Below, in pieces: positions 18,291 to 27,236 of a stretch of 64,000 bases of DNA; position 1 is the stretch's first letter, and every line of letters starts with the position of its first letter. The notes under the pieces are model-generated. The model searched no databases and was not told the origin of the DNA. It saw nothing but the letters and a program-made list of their open reading frames with translations. Made by a program: the position numbers and the translations under genes. Source of the DNA: Vandiemenella viatica (lineage: Eukaryota > Arthropoda > Insecta > Orthoptera > Morabidae); NCBI GenBank assembly GCA_031002005.1, contig CM061921.1, positions 178,816,935 through 178,880,934 of the forward strand. Direction: 5' to 3'.

Positions 18291-20964
18291 CATAGACGGC
18301 ATATCAATATGCATATGGAATGCCGACGGCATTTTCCAACAACTCGGTGAGTTTCGGCAATTCCTACGGGAAGAGAACGTAGACATATGTCTAGTAGCCG
18401 AAACTCACCTAAAACCTGGTCTCAGAGCAACGGTAGCCAACTACCTGTGCTACCGTCACGACAGACCCACTGCGGGAGGAGGAGTGGCCATATACATTAA
18501 AAGAGGCATCCCTCACCACACGGTACACACTCCACCACTGCAAATAATCGAAGCAACAGCAATCGAAATGGCAACCACATCGGGACCGGTCACCGTCGTC
18601 TCAGCATATAGACCTCCACGGAGAGTACCGATTGAAGATGACATCCGCCAGCTGCTCACCCTTAGGGGTAAGCTCATCATTGGAGGAGACTTCAACGCAA
18701 AACATCCAGCATGGAAGTCAAGAGTCAGCAATCCAGCGGGAAACCAGCTATACAGAATGAGTGCCAGAAACAATCTCCAGGTCTGGGGCCCGGACGAGCC
18801 GACCCACCATCCCTGGAGCGGCAACCACCCTGATGTCCTTGACATAGTAATCACCAGAGGCATCGTTGGCTTCGTCTCCGCCACCACCATGAACAGGCTC
18901 TCATCAGACCATTCTCCGGTCATGATGAATATTGACGTTGGATCATGGAGACGAATTGTTCCAAATGAAATTAATTATAACCGGACAAACTGGGAACGGT
19001 TCCGTGAAGAAGTCTCAGAATCCCTCCAGCGTCTGCGCCCACTGGACGAGAGACAAATTGAGGCGGCGATAAAACAAGTCTCATCTGTCATCCTTGACGC
19101 AGCGAATTCTGCAACGCCCCCTCCGGTGACAAGACAGCAGTCACGTCAATTACCGCCACATCTGTTGGCTCAGATTAGACACAAGAACAGAGTGGCTAAG
19201 GAGTGGAGGCTTACAAGACAGCCCAACACCAGGCGCCTCCTAAATCGCCTGCAGCGTGAGCTGAAGGTCAGTCTCCAGGAACACCGCAACAGAGAGTGGG
19301 CCGCTCGCCTGGCGTCGCTGAACGTCACCGACGGTAATCTGTGGGTCGAGACCCGGCGGTTCACCAAGAAGCGAACAAGATTGCCCCCGCTACATGGTGA
19401 GAGGGGACTAGTGTTCAGCGATAAAGACAAGGCCAATGCCCTCGCCGATCACTTTGAGAAGCAGTTTCGGCCTGCGCAGGACGATGACGAGGAAGAATCT
19501 GCGGATATCCGCAGAAGACTGCGGCGCTTCCTTGCCGCTGATGACGACGGCTACCAGATCGACGAGATCTCTGCAGAAGAAGTTCGCCGAATCATCTCCA
19601 GATTAAACATCAAAAAGGCACCTGGAAAAGATAACTTGGGAAATAGGCTGCTGAAAAACCTTCCAGCTCCAGCAGTAGAACGGATAACCGAGCTGTTCAA
19701 CTGTATATTACGCACTCAGCACTACCCCCGATGCTGGAAGCAGGCAACGGTGATCGGAGTCCATAAGCCAGGGAAGAACGGAACTTTCCCCCAAAACTAC
19801 AGGCCCATAAGCCTCCTCCCGTCCCTAAGCAAGGTTTTTGAGAGGCTCCTTCTCAAGAGGATGGAAGAACACATCCGCAGAGAGAACATCATCCCGGAGT
19901 TTCAGTTCGGCTTCCAGAGGGGTCACTCCGCCACCCAGCAGATCATGCGCATAGTTGAGCGCGCCACGACCGCATTCAACCATCGGAGCTACTGTCCGCT
20001 AGTCCTGCTAGATGTGGCACGAGCATTTGACTCCGTTTGGCACAGCGGACTACTTTATAAGCTTTACAATCAGGGACTCCCCGGCCCGCTTGTGAAGCTA
20101 ATTAAGAGTTACATCACTGGAAGATCCTTCAGAGTGAGAGTTGGGAATGAACTATCTTCTCGCCGCCCAATCAATGCAGGTGTGCCACAAGGGTCAGTAC
20201 TAGGGCCGGTACTGTACAACCTGTATACTGCCGACATCCCTGCTCCAGCAACGGTTCGCACAGCCCTATACGCGGACGACACGGCCTTCTTCACCGCGCA
20301 TAGATGTAAAGCTGCTGCCATTCGGCGTCTACAACAAGTACTTCAACAAACTGAAGCCTGGGCCAGGCGGTGGAGGATTACCATAAACTCGACCAAGACC
20401 CAAGCAATAATGCTGACGAGACGTCTGGGGAAACGTGATCGCCAGCGCAACCAGACACCAAAACTACGACTCCACGGAGAGGACATCGAGTGGTCAACCA
20501 CTGTAAAATACCTGGGTGTGACGCTTGACTCCAGGCTCACATGGAAGCGTCACATTGAGGAGACCCGACTCAAAGCCGCAACGAGGCTGAGGGAGCTGTA
20601 CCCTATTCTAAATACGGACAGTGCACTGGCAGCCAATACCGGAGTGAGCGTATATTGCAGCCTGATAAGACCGGTAATTGAGTACGCGTGTCCCGTATGG
20701 GGCTACGCCTCCAGGTCCTCGTTAAAAAGGCTGCAGACAATGCAGAATCGTGCGCTTCGGCGAGCACTACATGTGCCTCCCCGGTTTCCTACAGCTGACC
20801 TGCATGAAGCCGCAGGTATCCCGATGCTTGAAGAAAGAATCGCACAGATTACAAGATCTTTCTACCGAGCATCCAGAAACTCAAACAATCCCTTAATTGC
20901 CAACTTAGGGCAATACTACACAATATATGACAAGCACAAGAGACCGCTGTCAATATTGACATAA
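18277..20964 (+). CDS. J1 ORF2: AP-like endonuclease plus reverse transcriptase
   Basis: 895 codons from ATG 18,277, intact. The N-terminal endonuclease/exonuclease/phosphatase-type domain spans about 1-225: SICIWNADG, VAETHL, GGDFNAKH (about 135-142) and SSDHSP (about 209-214). The RT spans about 440-740: YRPISLLPSLSKVFE, FGFQRGHSATQQI, LLDVARAFDSVWH, AGVPQGSVLGPVLYNLYTA and the catalytic YADD (about 665-668). A thumb and C-terminal region with LGVTLDSRLTW and 'YACPVWGYAS' follow. No RNase H domain is seen. The protein nicks target DNA and primes cDNA synthesis there. The start overlaps the shifted ORF1 stop by 14 nt, a coupling also present in J2. Confidence 0.95.
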   Translation: MDRVNIDGISICIWNADGIFQQLGEFRQFLREENVDICLVAETHLKPGLRATVANYLCYRHDRPTAGGGVAIYIKRGIPHHTVHTPPLQIIEATAIEMATTSGPVTVVSAYRPPRRVPIEDDIRQLLTLRGKLIIGGDFNAKHPAWKSRVSNPAGNQLYRMSARNNLQVWGPDEPTHHPWSGNHPDVLDIVITRGIVGFVSATTMNRLSSDHSPVMMNIDVGSWRRIVPNEINYNRTNWERFREEVSESLQRLRPLDERQIEAAIKQVSSVILDAANSATPPPVTRQQSRQLPPHLLAQIRHKNRVAKEWRLTRQPNTRRLLNRLQRELKVSLQEHRNREWAARLASLNVTDGNLWVETRRFTKKRTRLPPLHGERGLVFSDKDKANALADHFEKQFRPAQDDDEEESADIRRRLRRFLAADDDGYQIDEISAEEVRRIISRLNIKKAPGKDNLGNRLLKNLPAPAVERITELFNCILRTQHYPRCWKQATVIGVHKPGKNGTFPQNYRPISLLPSLSKVFERLLLKRMEEHIRRENIIPEFQFGFQRGHSATQQIMRIVERATTAFNHRSYCPLVLLDVARAFDSVWHSGLLYKLYNQGLPGPLVKLIKSYITGRSFRVRVGNELSSRRPINAGVPQGSVLGPVLYNLYTADIPAPATVRTALYADDTAFFTAHRCKAAAIRRLQQVLQQTEAWARRWRITINSTKTQAIMLTRRLGKRDRQRNQTPKLRLHGEDIEWSTTVKYLGVTLDSRLTWKRHIEETRLKAATRLRELYPILNTDSALAANTGVSVYCSLIRPVIEYACPVWGYASRSSLKRLQTMQNRALRRALHVPPRFPTADLHEAAGIPMLEERIAQITRSFYRASRNSNNPLIANLGQYYTIYDKHKRPLSILT

Positions 20965-21106
20965 AACTAAATATAGAACCGAGCAAACCAAAAGACACAC
21001 CAAAAGTAATGCAACTGACCTTTTAACGTTTGAAGGAAGTGTCAGCAGACAAACTCTTCGCAATAAACTGCTTAAAAGATAAAGCAGAAAATGCTCAGGA
21101 CGACGA
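20965..21106 (+). other. J1 3' UTR with terminal hairpin
   Basis: 142 nt ending in the hairpin agcagaaaatgct (21,083-21,095; stem AGCA/TGCT) and a tail of GAC repeats. J2 ends with the identical 13-mer (24,410-24,422 on the minus strand) followed by GCT-type repeats, so this is probably the RT recognition end. Confidence 0.7.
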
Positions 21107-21456
21107 CCCTCTCTCTGGGACGAATGTTATTCTGCTGCTGCTTCAGGTCATGGAGGATAGGCTTCCAAGCTTCACTTAAGAAGAGACCGCCATCTCTGTT
21201 GATGTTGTTGGTGCTGAGGCGAATTTCCAGCGATTCTCTAATTACGGAATCCCAGAAAAACTGCGTCTGAGCCAATACTTCAGTCTTACTGAAGTTTATG
21301 CTGTGGAAATTTTCCACAGCGTGTTCAGCTATTGCGGATTTGTCTAACTGCAGCAACCGCAGATGTCGCTGGTGTTCGTTGCGGCGTTCCTCGATCGTTC
21401 TAATGGTCTGGCCAATGTATATTTTGCCACATTCGCATGGGATCGAGTAAACGCCC
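21107..21456 (-). pseudogene. PLE copy B fragment: GIY-YIG end
   Basis: Minus-strand fragment encoding GVYSIP, CECGKIYIGQT and the rest of the nuclease domain, without any RT. It is the tandem neighbour of copy A, separated from its pseudo-LTR only by the J1 insertion, and cut at the inversion point. Confidence 0.85.
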
Positions 21457-21806
21457 GGGCGTTTACTCGATCCCATGCGAATGTGGCAAAATATACATTG
21501 GCCAGACCATTAGAACGATCGAGGAACGCCGCAACGAACACCAGCGACATCTGCGGTTGCTGCAGTTAGACAAATCCGCAATAGCTGAACACGCTGTGGA
21601 AAATTTCCACAGCATAAACTTCAGTAAGACTGAAGTATTGGCTCAGACGCAGTTTTTCTGGGATTCCGTAATTAGAGAATCGCTGGAAATTCGCCTCAGC
21701 ACCAACAACATCAACAGAGATGGCGGTCTCTTCTTAAGTGAAGCTTGGAAGCCTATCCTCCATGACCTGAAGCAGCAGCAGAATAACATTCGTCCCAGAG
21801 AGAGGG
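21107..21806. repeat. perfect 700-bp palindrome, PLE copies B and C
   Basis: Arms of 350 bp (21,107-21,456 and 21,457-21,806) are exact reverse complements with no spacer; the centre reads acgcccgggcgt. Each arm is the C-terminal GIY-YIG end of the PLE ORF up to ccctctctctgg. The left arm corresponds to 13,431-13,780 of copy A. The identical peptides on both strands simply reflect the symmetry. Confidence 0.95.
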
Positions 21807-21807
21807 C
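21457..21807 (+). pseudogene. PLE copy C fragment: GIY-YIG end (inverted)
   Basis: Mirror image of copy B. It encodes the same nuclease segment on the plus strand, followed directly by the pseudo-LTR, which is interrupted after one base (21,807) by a short oligo(A) insert. Confidence 0.85.
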
Positions 21808-21839
<32 letters not shown>

Positions 21840-21930
21840 CGCAGCCACAAGGGCTCTGTTTGTGCATGTCCCGCTACCGTGGTAGCTCTACTGCTAAGTG
21901 TCACTTGTATTGGATAGGTTGGTTTGGGGA
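21808..21930 (-). mobile_element. 123-bp oligo(A)-tailed insert in PLE
   Basis: Comparison with the uninterrupted pseudo-LTR (gagggc then aagggacac) shows 123 extra bases. On the minus strand they form an unrecognised body ending in a (CA)-rich stretch and an A22 tail (T run 21,808-21,829). This is the form of a SINE or a severely 5'-truncated LINE. No target duplication is evident. Confidence 0.65.
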
Positions 21931-22065
21931 AAGGGACACAGCAGTCCAGGGCGGAGCCCGGTTGACGCGCCGACCAATGGGAGCGCGGCAGGCAGCCGCT
22001 CCCGCCAGCGGGCCACCGGCCGCAGGGTATATAAGGAGCCAGTACCACGAAGCGCACACATTCGG
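21931..22065 (+). promoter_or_regulatory. PLE pseudo-LTR promoter half, copy C
   Basis: Plus-strand copy of the pseudo-LTR upstream part, with a CCAAT box (accaatggg, about 21,974) and a TATA box (gtatataagg, about 22,027-22,036). The expected start lies near 22,060, immediately before the ORF1-only insertion, so this promoter could drive that element. Confidence 0.6.
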
Positions 22066-23714
22066 ACAGTTCGAGACGCCGGACAGATAAGATTCACAGG
22101 ATTCAGAGTCAGAGACAGAAGAGACAGACGACGCCAGTCTTTCTGCTACACGGACTTTTCTGCTACGAGACCATGGGAAAAGCGAGTAAGGCAAGGAAAG
22201 CAGCAGCAAGGAAAGCAGCGGCGGGAGAGAGAGCGGCCAAGATGGAGGTCTTTGAAGAAATAAAACCACCATACCGACGGATGCCAGTGGAGATGCGGTC
22301 AGAAGCTTACAAGAGCTTCTCCTACGAAGATCTGACGCGCGTCGACCACACCAACGTCACTCTCTTCGCAGAAAGGATGGGGAAATTCACTTCGCCCACC
22401 CGCTCTCCAACATCCAAAAAAGCAAATGTCAGATGCACGCCGACAGAGGATGCTGTCACGGACGCCAGCCTTCCTGCAACACCACCACCACTGCTTCCGG
22501 AGGAGGAGGAAGAGAATGCAGACACCATGTCGGTGGACACAGTGGCTGCATTCAGCGATGAAGATACCGGCGAAGCAGCCATTGAAATAGGCCCCGTACT
22601 GCCCATCACAGTACACCACGACGGCAACTGGATGTCGTATTGCGAGCTCCTACGCCGCAATACGACACTCCCCTTCATGTGCTGGCCAGGCAGCAACGGG
22701 GTACGGCTCTGTTTGTCGTGCCCCAGCGACCTGAAGGCCGTGGAGGAGCAGTTGCGCAGTGATGGCATCACATTCAAGACCGACGAACGACGCGTGAGAC
22801 AGCAGAAGCTGGTAGTCCGTGGACTTCCGGTCGACACGGAGGTGAAAGTCGTCGCCTCCGAACTCGCCAGTCAAGGCGTGGAAGCAAGCCACGTCTACCA
22901 GATGCGGCGAACGGGTACAGAGGAAAAGATTCCTCTGTACACGTTCAAGACAAGCAGCAACACTGCAGCACTGCAGGAGGTCAAGGTTCTGGCGGGGAAA
23001 CCCGTCAGAATCGAGAAGAAAAGACCGCCACCACCGGATTTCGTCCAATGTTTCAACTGCCAGGGCTACCAACATCTGTCCTGGCAGTGTACGAAGCCCA
23101 CCAGATGTCTAAGATGCGGCCAAGGACATCGCGTCGCCGAATGTCCAAGCCCGCGGCACCAAACCTGGTGCTGCAATTGTGAGGTGGCTGGACACACGGC
23201 AGCATACGGCGGCTGCCCCACGCGCCTGACGCTGCCCGGCACCAACCGGAAGCAGCAAAATACGAGGCCCGCACCCGGCTGGCACTATAGCGGACCGACG
23301 CAGGCCGCCAGCATCAGTCGGCCACCGGCAGCTAAGGCGAGAGGGTCGCGCAAGCTGCCCCCGCCTCCCGCAGCAGACACGTCGGCCGCTGCTTTGCGCC
23401 AGCTGGCGCAAGCAGTGACCGACGCTATCCAGCAGATACCGGAGATGGTCGCGGCAGCGACTGCGCACGCAGTCGCAACCGCAGCAAACCAACAGCAGCA
23501 ACCGATAGGGCAGACGACGCCGTAAGGCAACAGCTGCCCGATCAAAACAACCCTGAACCTATGGACCAAAAAATGCTCCACCAGTAAGGATAAAATCAAA
23601 AAAGCAAACAACAAAAACCACAAAACGTAATAAAGGAAGGTGATGCCAAATTGGCAAGAACTTCCAACAGCGAATTTCCTTGTCCTAAGGCAAGGGAAGA
23701 ATGATGGAGCCTGC
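22066..23714 (+). mobile_element. ORF1-only non-LTR element inserted in PLE
   Basis: A 1649-bp insertion bounded by an exact 15-bp target duplication agcgcacacattcgg (22,051-22,065 and 23,715-23,729). The interrupted pseudo-LTR continues on each side. It has a 107-bp leader, one Gag-like ORF (22,173-23,525) and a 189-bp 3' UTR with aataaa near 23,628, and no RT. The ends are clean, so absence of ORF2 is not simple truncation at the insertion. Its ORF1 is unlike those of J1, J2 and J3, so it is a separate family needing RT in trans. Confidence 0.85.
22173..23525 (+). CDS. Gag-like ORF1 protein, CCHC zinc knuckles
   Basis: 450 codons, intact, starting at an ATG in a good context (gaccatgg). 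The first 30 residues are Lys/Ala/Arg-rich (nucleic-acid-binding or nuclear signal). A mid region with acidic stretch EEEEEN follows. A PRE_C2HC-like fold spans about residues 200-290 ('LVVRGLPVDTEVKVVASEL'). Three CCHC knuckles lie at about 293-345 (CFNCQGYQHLSWQC, CLRCGQGHRVAEC, and CCNCEVAGHTAAYGGC). The tail is Ala/Pro/Gln-rich with a possible helix ('AVTDAIQQIPEMVAAATAHA'). The family binds element RNA. Here the protein would act without a cognate RT in the same unit. Confidence 0.85.
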   Translation: MGKASKARKAAARKAAAGERAAKMEVFEEIKPPYRRMPVEMRSEAYKSFSYEDLTRVDHTNVTLFAERMGKFTSPTRSPTSKKANVRCTPTEDAVTDASLPATPPPLLPEEEEENADTMSVDTVAAFSDEDTGEAAIEIGPVLPITVHHDGNWMSYCELLRRNTTLPFMCWPGSNGVRLCLSCPSDLKAVEEQLRSDGITFKTDERRVRQQKLVVRGLPVDTEVKVVASELASQGVEASHVYQMRRTGTEEKIPLYTFKTSSNTAALQEVKVLAGKPVRIEKKRPPPPDFVQCFNCQGYQHLSWQCTKPTRCLRCGQGHRVAECPSPRHQTWCCNCEVAGHTAAYGGCPTRLTLPGTNRKQQNTRPAPGWHYSGPTQAASISRPPAAKARGSRKLPPPPAADTSAAALRQLAQAVTDAIQQIPEMVAAATAHAVATAANQQQQPIGQTTP

Positions 23715-23729
23715 AGCGCACACATTCGG

Positions 23730-23885
23730 TGCCGAACCGTCGCGGCAGCTACTTCGCGATGACAGCTCACCAGATGAAGGCAGCGGAGGTGACTGCCGAA
23801 ACGTCGTGTCTAGAAGATCTTATCCGGCAGAAGACCCGTGAAGAATTCCTGTCTACCATACGCCGGGAAAAACTTAATTGTCACA
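23730..23885 (+). pseudogene. PLE 5' fragment, copy C (truncated)
   Basis: Resumption of the pseudo-LTR and start of a further PLE copy. It carries the hammerhead-like motif and encodes the N-terminal residues MTAHQMKAAEV through RREKLNCHI in the same words as copy A, then breaks off at the composite's right end. The open frame runs a little into the flank by chance. Confidence 0.8.
23768..23808 (+). ncRNA. hammerhead-ribozyme-like motif, inverted copy C
   Basis: Third copy of the motif, on the plus strand within the 5' fragment of copy C, with the same stem II, GAAA and GTC elements and the same U4-to-A deviation. Confidence 0.5.
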
Positions 23886-23899
23886 TACCTAAATTTTTG
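23886..23899. repeat. right target duplication of PLE composite
   Basis: Exact copy of tacctaaatttttg at 13,158-13,171. Confidence 0.8.
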
Positions 23900-24386
23900 T
23901 TTGTTCCTTATCTCGACAGGAGTGTCAAAGTTAGATTCCCTGCTAAAAATTGAGCTTCAAACATAAACTGGACGAGAATTGTGTGCCATTCACAACAGTC
24001 GGCGCGATGCTTGTAACGTACAATCGCCACCTGGACTCCGTCTACGGTACATAATGGAACAGTCCTCAAACCTAGACTTTAAATGGAATTGTATTTTATG
24101 AAGCATTTGTAACAACCTAGGGGTGTAAATGGACTTTGTTTTATGAGAAGAAATTATGTAAATACTATTTAATATGTAAGTATTAATGTGACCTACGATG
24201 TTTAGAAGACGATTTACTACAGTTTAAAATGATTTATGTAAATAAGTTTGTGTTTAAATATCTTTAATTTTCATTTCTGAGCATTTCGTAATGATTGTAA
24301 ATGATTATGTGTAGAGTTTGATTGTTTTCAATATGTTTAATTGTTTAAGTATTGTTAAAGTTCGAGAAATATCTGTCGGAAGCCTT
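23900..24386. other. no recognisable feature
   Basis: About 490 bp of AT-rich sequence between the PLE composite and J2. It appears to be genomic flank. Confidence 0.35.
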
Positions 24387-24540
24387 TGTAATATTCTGGC
24401 AGCAGCCAGAGCATTTTCTGCTTGTACTTTTTTTTTCAAGCAGTTGTTGTGGAGGTTGTTGTCTATTGACATTTCCTCCTATTTGTTAATGTTTTGTGTC
24501 ATTGCTTCTGGTTTGCCTTTATGTTTGCTCCTTATTTATT

Positions 24541-27236
24541 TTATGTTGCTTCTAGGATTGCTAATGGTCTTTTGTGTTTGTCATAAGCTGTATTATATTT
24601 ACCAAGACTTGCGACGAGGGGGTTTGTTGACTTCGCTGCTGTTCTGTAGAACTTTTCGGTGATGTTCTTTATTCTTTCAGCGAGTAGTGGGACGCCTGCT
24701 GCTGTGTGCAGGTCTATTGTAGGGAACAGGGTTGGTACATGGAGAGCCCTCCGTAACGCCCTGTTTTGCATAGTTTGCAGTCTGGCCAGGGAGGTTTTGG
24801 AGGCGTACCCCCACACCGGGCACGCATATTCAATAACTGGTCTGACCAGACTGCAGAAGATGTTTACGCCAATGTTGGGAGCCAGCGTGCTATCCCTGTT
24901 GAGAACAGGGTATAATTGCTGGAGACGAGCTGCTACTCGACGTCGGAGATCTTCGATATGCCGAGACCATGTCAGTCGCTTGTCCAACGTCACCCCTAGG
25001 TATTTTACCGTGGGCGACCATTCAATTTCTTCCCCATTTAGTTTGAGTATTGGGGAAGGATCTCGTCGAGGAAGTGCGTTTCCCCGTGCGCCTCGTCAAC
25101 ATGATTGCCTTGGGTTTTTGATGCATTTAATGTAATTCTCCATCTTCTCGCCCATGCTAGGGTTTGCTGGAGAACTTCCTGAAGCCTGCGAATTGCGGCT
25201 GCTTTAGACCTGTGGGCGAATAAAGAAAGGCAGTATCGTCTGCATAAAGTGCTGTTCGTACTGATGCTGGTTGCTGGAATATCTGCCGTGTACAAACTGT
25301 ACAGCACCGGTCCCAGCACAGAACCTTGCGGGACGCCTGCATTTATGGTCGTCGAGTTGAGAGGGCGTCTCCCACTTTGACCCGGAAGGTCCTTCCGCAT
25401 AGGTAGCTGCGCAGCAGTTTGACGAGTGGTCAGGGATTCCTTGTTGGTAAAGTTTATAGAGTAGGTCCTTTATGCCAGACGGCATCAAAAGCTCTCGCAA
25501 CGTTCTAGCAAGACGAGTGGGCAGTACGCACGATAGTTTGAAGGCTGTAGTTGCTCTCTCAACAATCCGCATGATTTGCTGGGTCGGTCGAATGCCCTTT
25601 TGGAATCCAAAATTGAAATTCTGTATTAGACCTTCTTCCTGAATATGCTGATTTAGTCTTTTCAGTAAGAGTCTTTCGAAGACTTTACTTAGCGCCGGCA
25701 GAAGGCTTATTGGACGGTAGTTCTGTGGGAAACTGCCATTCTTGCCGGGCTTCTGTATTGCGATGACCGACTGCCTCCTTCAGCAACGAGGAAATTTTTT
25801 GCGTGTGTAAGACGGAGTTGAATAGATCCGCTAGCAGTGAGATGGCTTCTGACGGGAGGTTTTTTAGAATTTGGTTTCCTATTTTATCCTTGCCGGGAGC
25901 TTTTCTCAAGTGCAGTCTTTTAATAGTGTGTTTAATCTCCTCTTCGGAAATTTCCTCAATTTGGTGTTGGTCTTCCGCCTCCAAGAATCTTGCCAGTCGT
26001 TGGTGGACCTCAGCAGTGTGTTGTTCGTCTTCTTCCTCCGCAGGCCTAAACTGTCGCTCGAAATGATCGGCCAGAGCGTTAGCTTTATCTGCGTCCTTGT
26101 ATACGAGTCCTCTCTCGCTATGTAGTGGTGGTATGCGAGCGCGGCGTTTGGTGAATCTTCTTGTTTCGCTCCATAGAGTGCCATCGTGTACTTCTAGGGA
26201 GGCTAATCTGGCCGACCACTCCCTGTTTCGATGATCGTTTAGTGCGGCTTTGAGCTCACGTTGTAAGCGGTTTAGCAGGCGCCTGGTGTGTGGTTGCCGA
26301 GTCAGTTTCCACTCCTTTGCTACTTTATTCTTGTTTCTGATCTGCGCAACCAGCTCGGGAGGTAGTTGTCGAGAATGCTCTTTCGGTCCAGATGGGGGTG
26401 TTGAATTCTTAGCTGCCTGGAGGACTGTTGTAGTAAATTGTTTCAGTGTGGTCTCGGTATTGAGTAGGTTGATTTCGCGGTGTGGTTGGATGGTAGATCT
26501 TATAATCTCTCTGAAGCTGTCCCAGTCTGTCTTGTTATAATTGACTGGGCTCGCTTGATGTTGCAGTCGCATTCCGACGTCAATTTGAACCATTACTGGT
26601 GAATGATCTGAGGACAGTCTATTTATGGTGTTTGAGGTTATAAATCCGATGATGCCTCTGGACATGGTAATGTCTAGGACGTCCGCGCGACCTCCATTCC
26701 AGGGAAAGTGGGTTGGCTCTTCGGGACCCCAGACCTGGAAGTTGTGTCTCTGTGAGAGCCGGTAAAGCTGATTTCCCGCTTGGTTTGTTGCTCGAGACTT
26801 CCATTCGGGATGTTTGGCATTCAAATCCCCTCCGATGATGAGCTTGCCCCTGATATTTAGTAGGTTCAGGATATCTCCTTCAACCATTTGGCGACGTGGT
26901 GGTCTGTAGGCGGCAATTATAGTGATGGGTCCCATGGTTGTACTTATTTGTATGGCACAAGCTTCTAGTTGCTGCGTCGGTGGTGGAGGTGACTCGTGGT
27001 GCGGGATGCCACGTTTGATAAAGATGGCCACTCCACCGCCGGCTGTTGGTCTATCTTTGCGGTAGCAGTTATAGTTTGCAACACTGGCTCTGAGGCCCGG
27101 CTTTAAGTGCGTTTCTGTAACAAGACAGATATCAACGTTTTCGTCTCAAGAATTGGCGAAATTCACCGAGCTGCTGGAATATGCCGCATGCATTCCAAAC
27201 GCATATAGACAATTTGTCGATATGGGTTCTATCCAT
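24541..27236 (-). pseudogene. J2 ORF2 (endonuclease plus RT), frameshifted
   Basis: The ATG at 27,236 overlaps the ORF1 stop (atggatag). Endonuclease text appears with a frame break near 27,147. A 448-codon open stretch (27,031-25,685) covers most of the endonuclease and the linker up to the RT start (GGDLNAKH, SSDHSP, KAPGKDKIGN). The RT is split among several frames: AGVPQGSVLGPVLYSLYTA in one frame and LYADDTAF in another. The last 150 codons (24,993-24,541) are open and closely match J1 ('YACPVWGYAS'). Confidence 0.88.

Larger units (their letters stand above)
16066..21106 (+). mobile_element. Jockey-like non-LTR retrotransposon J1
   Basis: Full-length 5.04-kb element inserted in the PLE pseudo-LTR with an exact 12-bp target duplication, ccctctctctgg (16,054-16,065 and 21,107-21,118). 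It has a short 5' UTR, ORF1 (Gag-like), ORF2 (endonuclease plus RT, no RNase H), a 142-bp 3' UTR and a GAC-repeat terminus instead of poly(A). Its first bases (tcacagttccg...ttggcatc) match the 5' end of J2. Absence of RNase H and the style of ORF1/ORF2 fit the Jockey clade. Confidence 0.9.
13172..23885. mobile_element. composite Penelope-like element (PLE)
   Basis: Reading left to right: a truncated pseudo-LTR and full-length copy A on the minus strand (13,172-15,793); a second pseudo-LTR (15,794-16,065); after an interrupting insertion, the C-terminal end of a tandem minus-strand copy B (21,107-21,456); an exact inversion point; a plus-strand copy C (21,457-21,807, 21,931-22,065 and 23,730-23,885) running through a pseudo-LTR into the start of another copy, truncated at 23,885. 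Tandem and inverted partial copies and pseudo-LTRs are known features of Penelope-like retroelements. J1, a 123-bp oligo(A) insert and an ORF1-only element interrupt it. The flanking 14-bp duplication defines the ends. Confidence 0.88.

Noticed and set aside
21344..21569. Identical 68-codon frames on both strands
   Set aside because: They mirror each other because they lie in the perfect palindrome and are antisense to the GIY-YIG frame.
13158..23899. Composite transposon of bacterial type or a host multigene cluster
   Set aside because: All ORFs are eukaryotic retroelement proteins with target duplications explaining each boundary.
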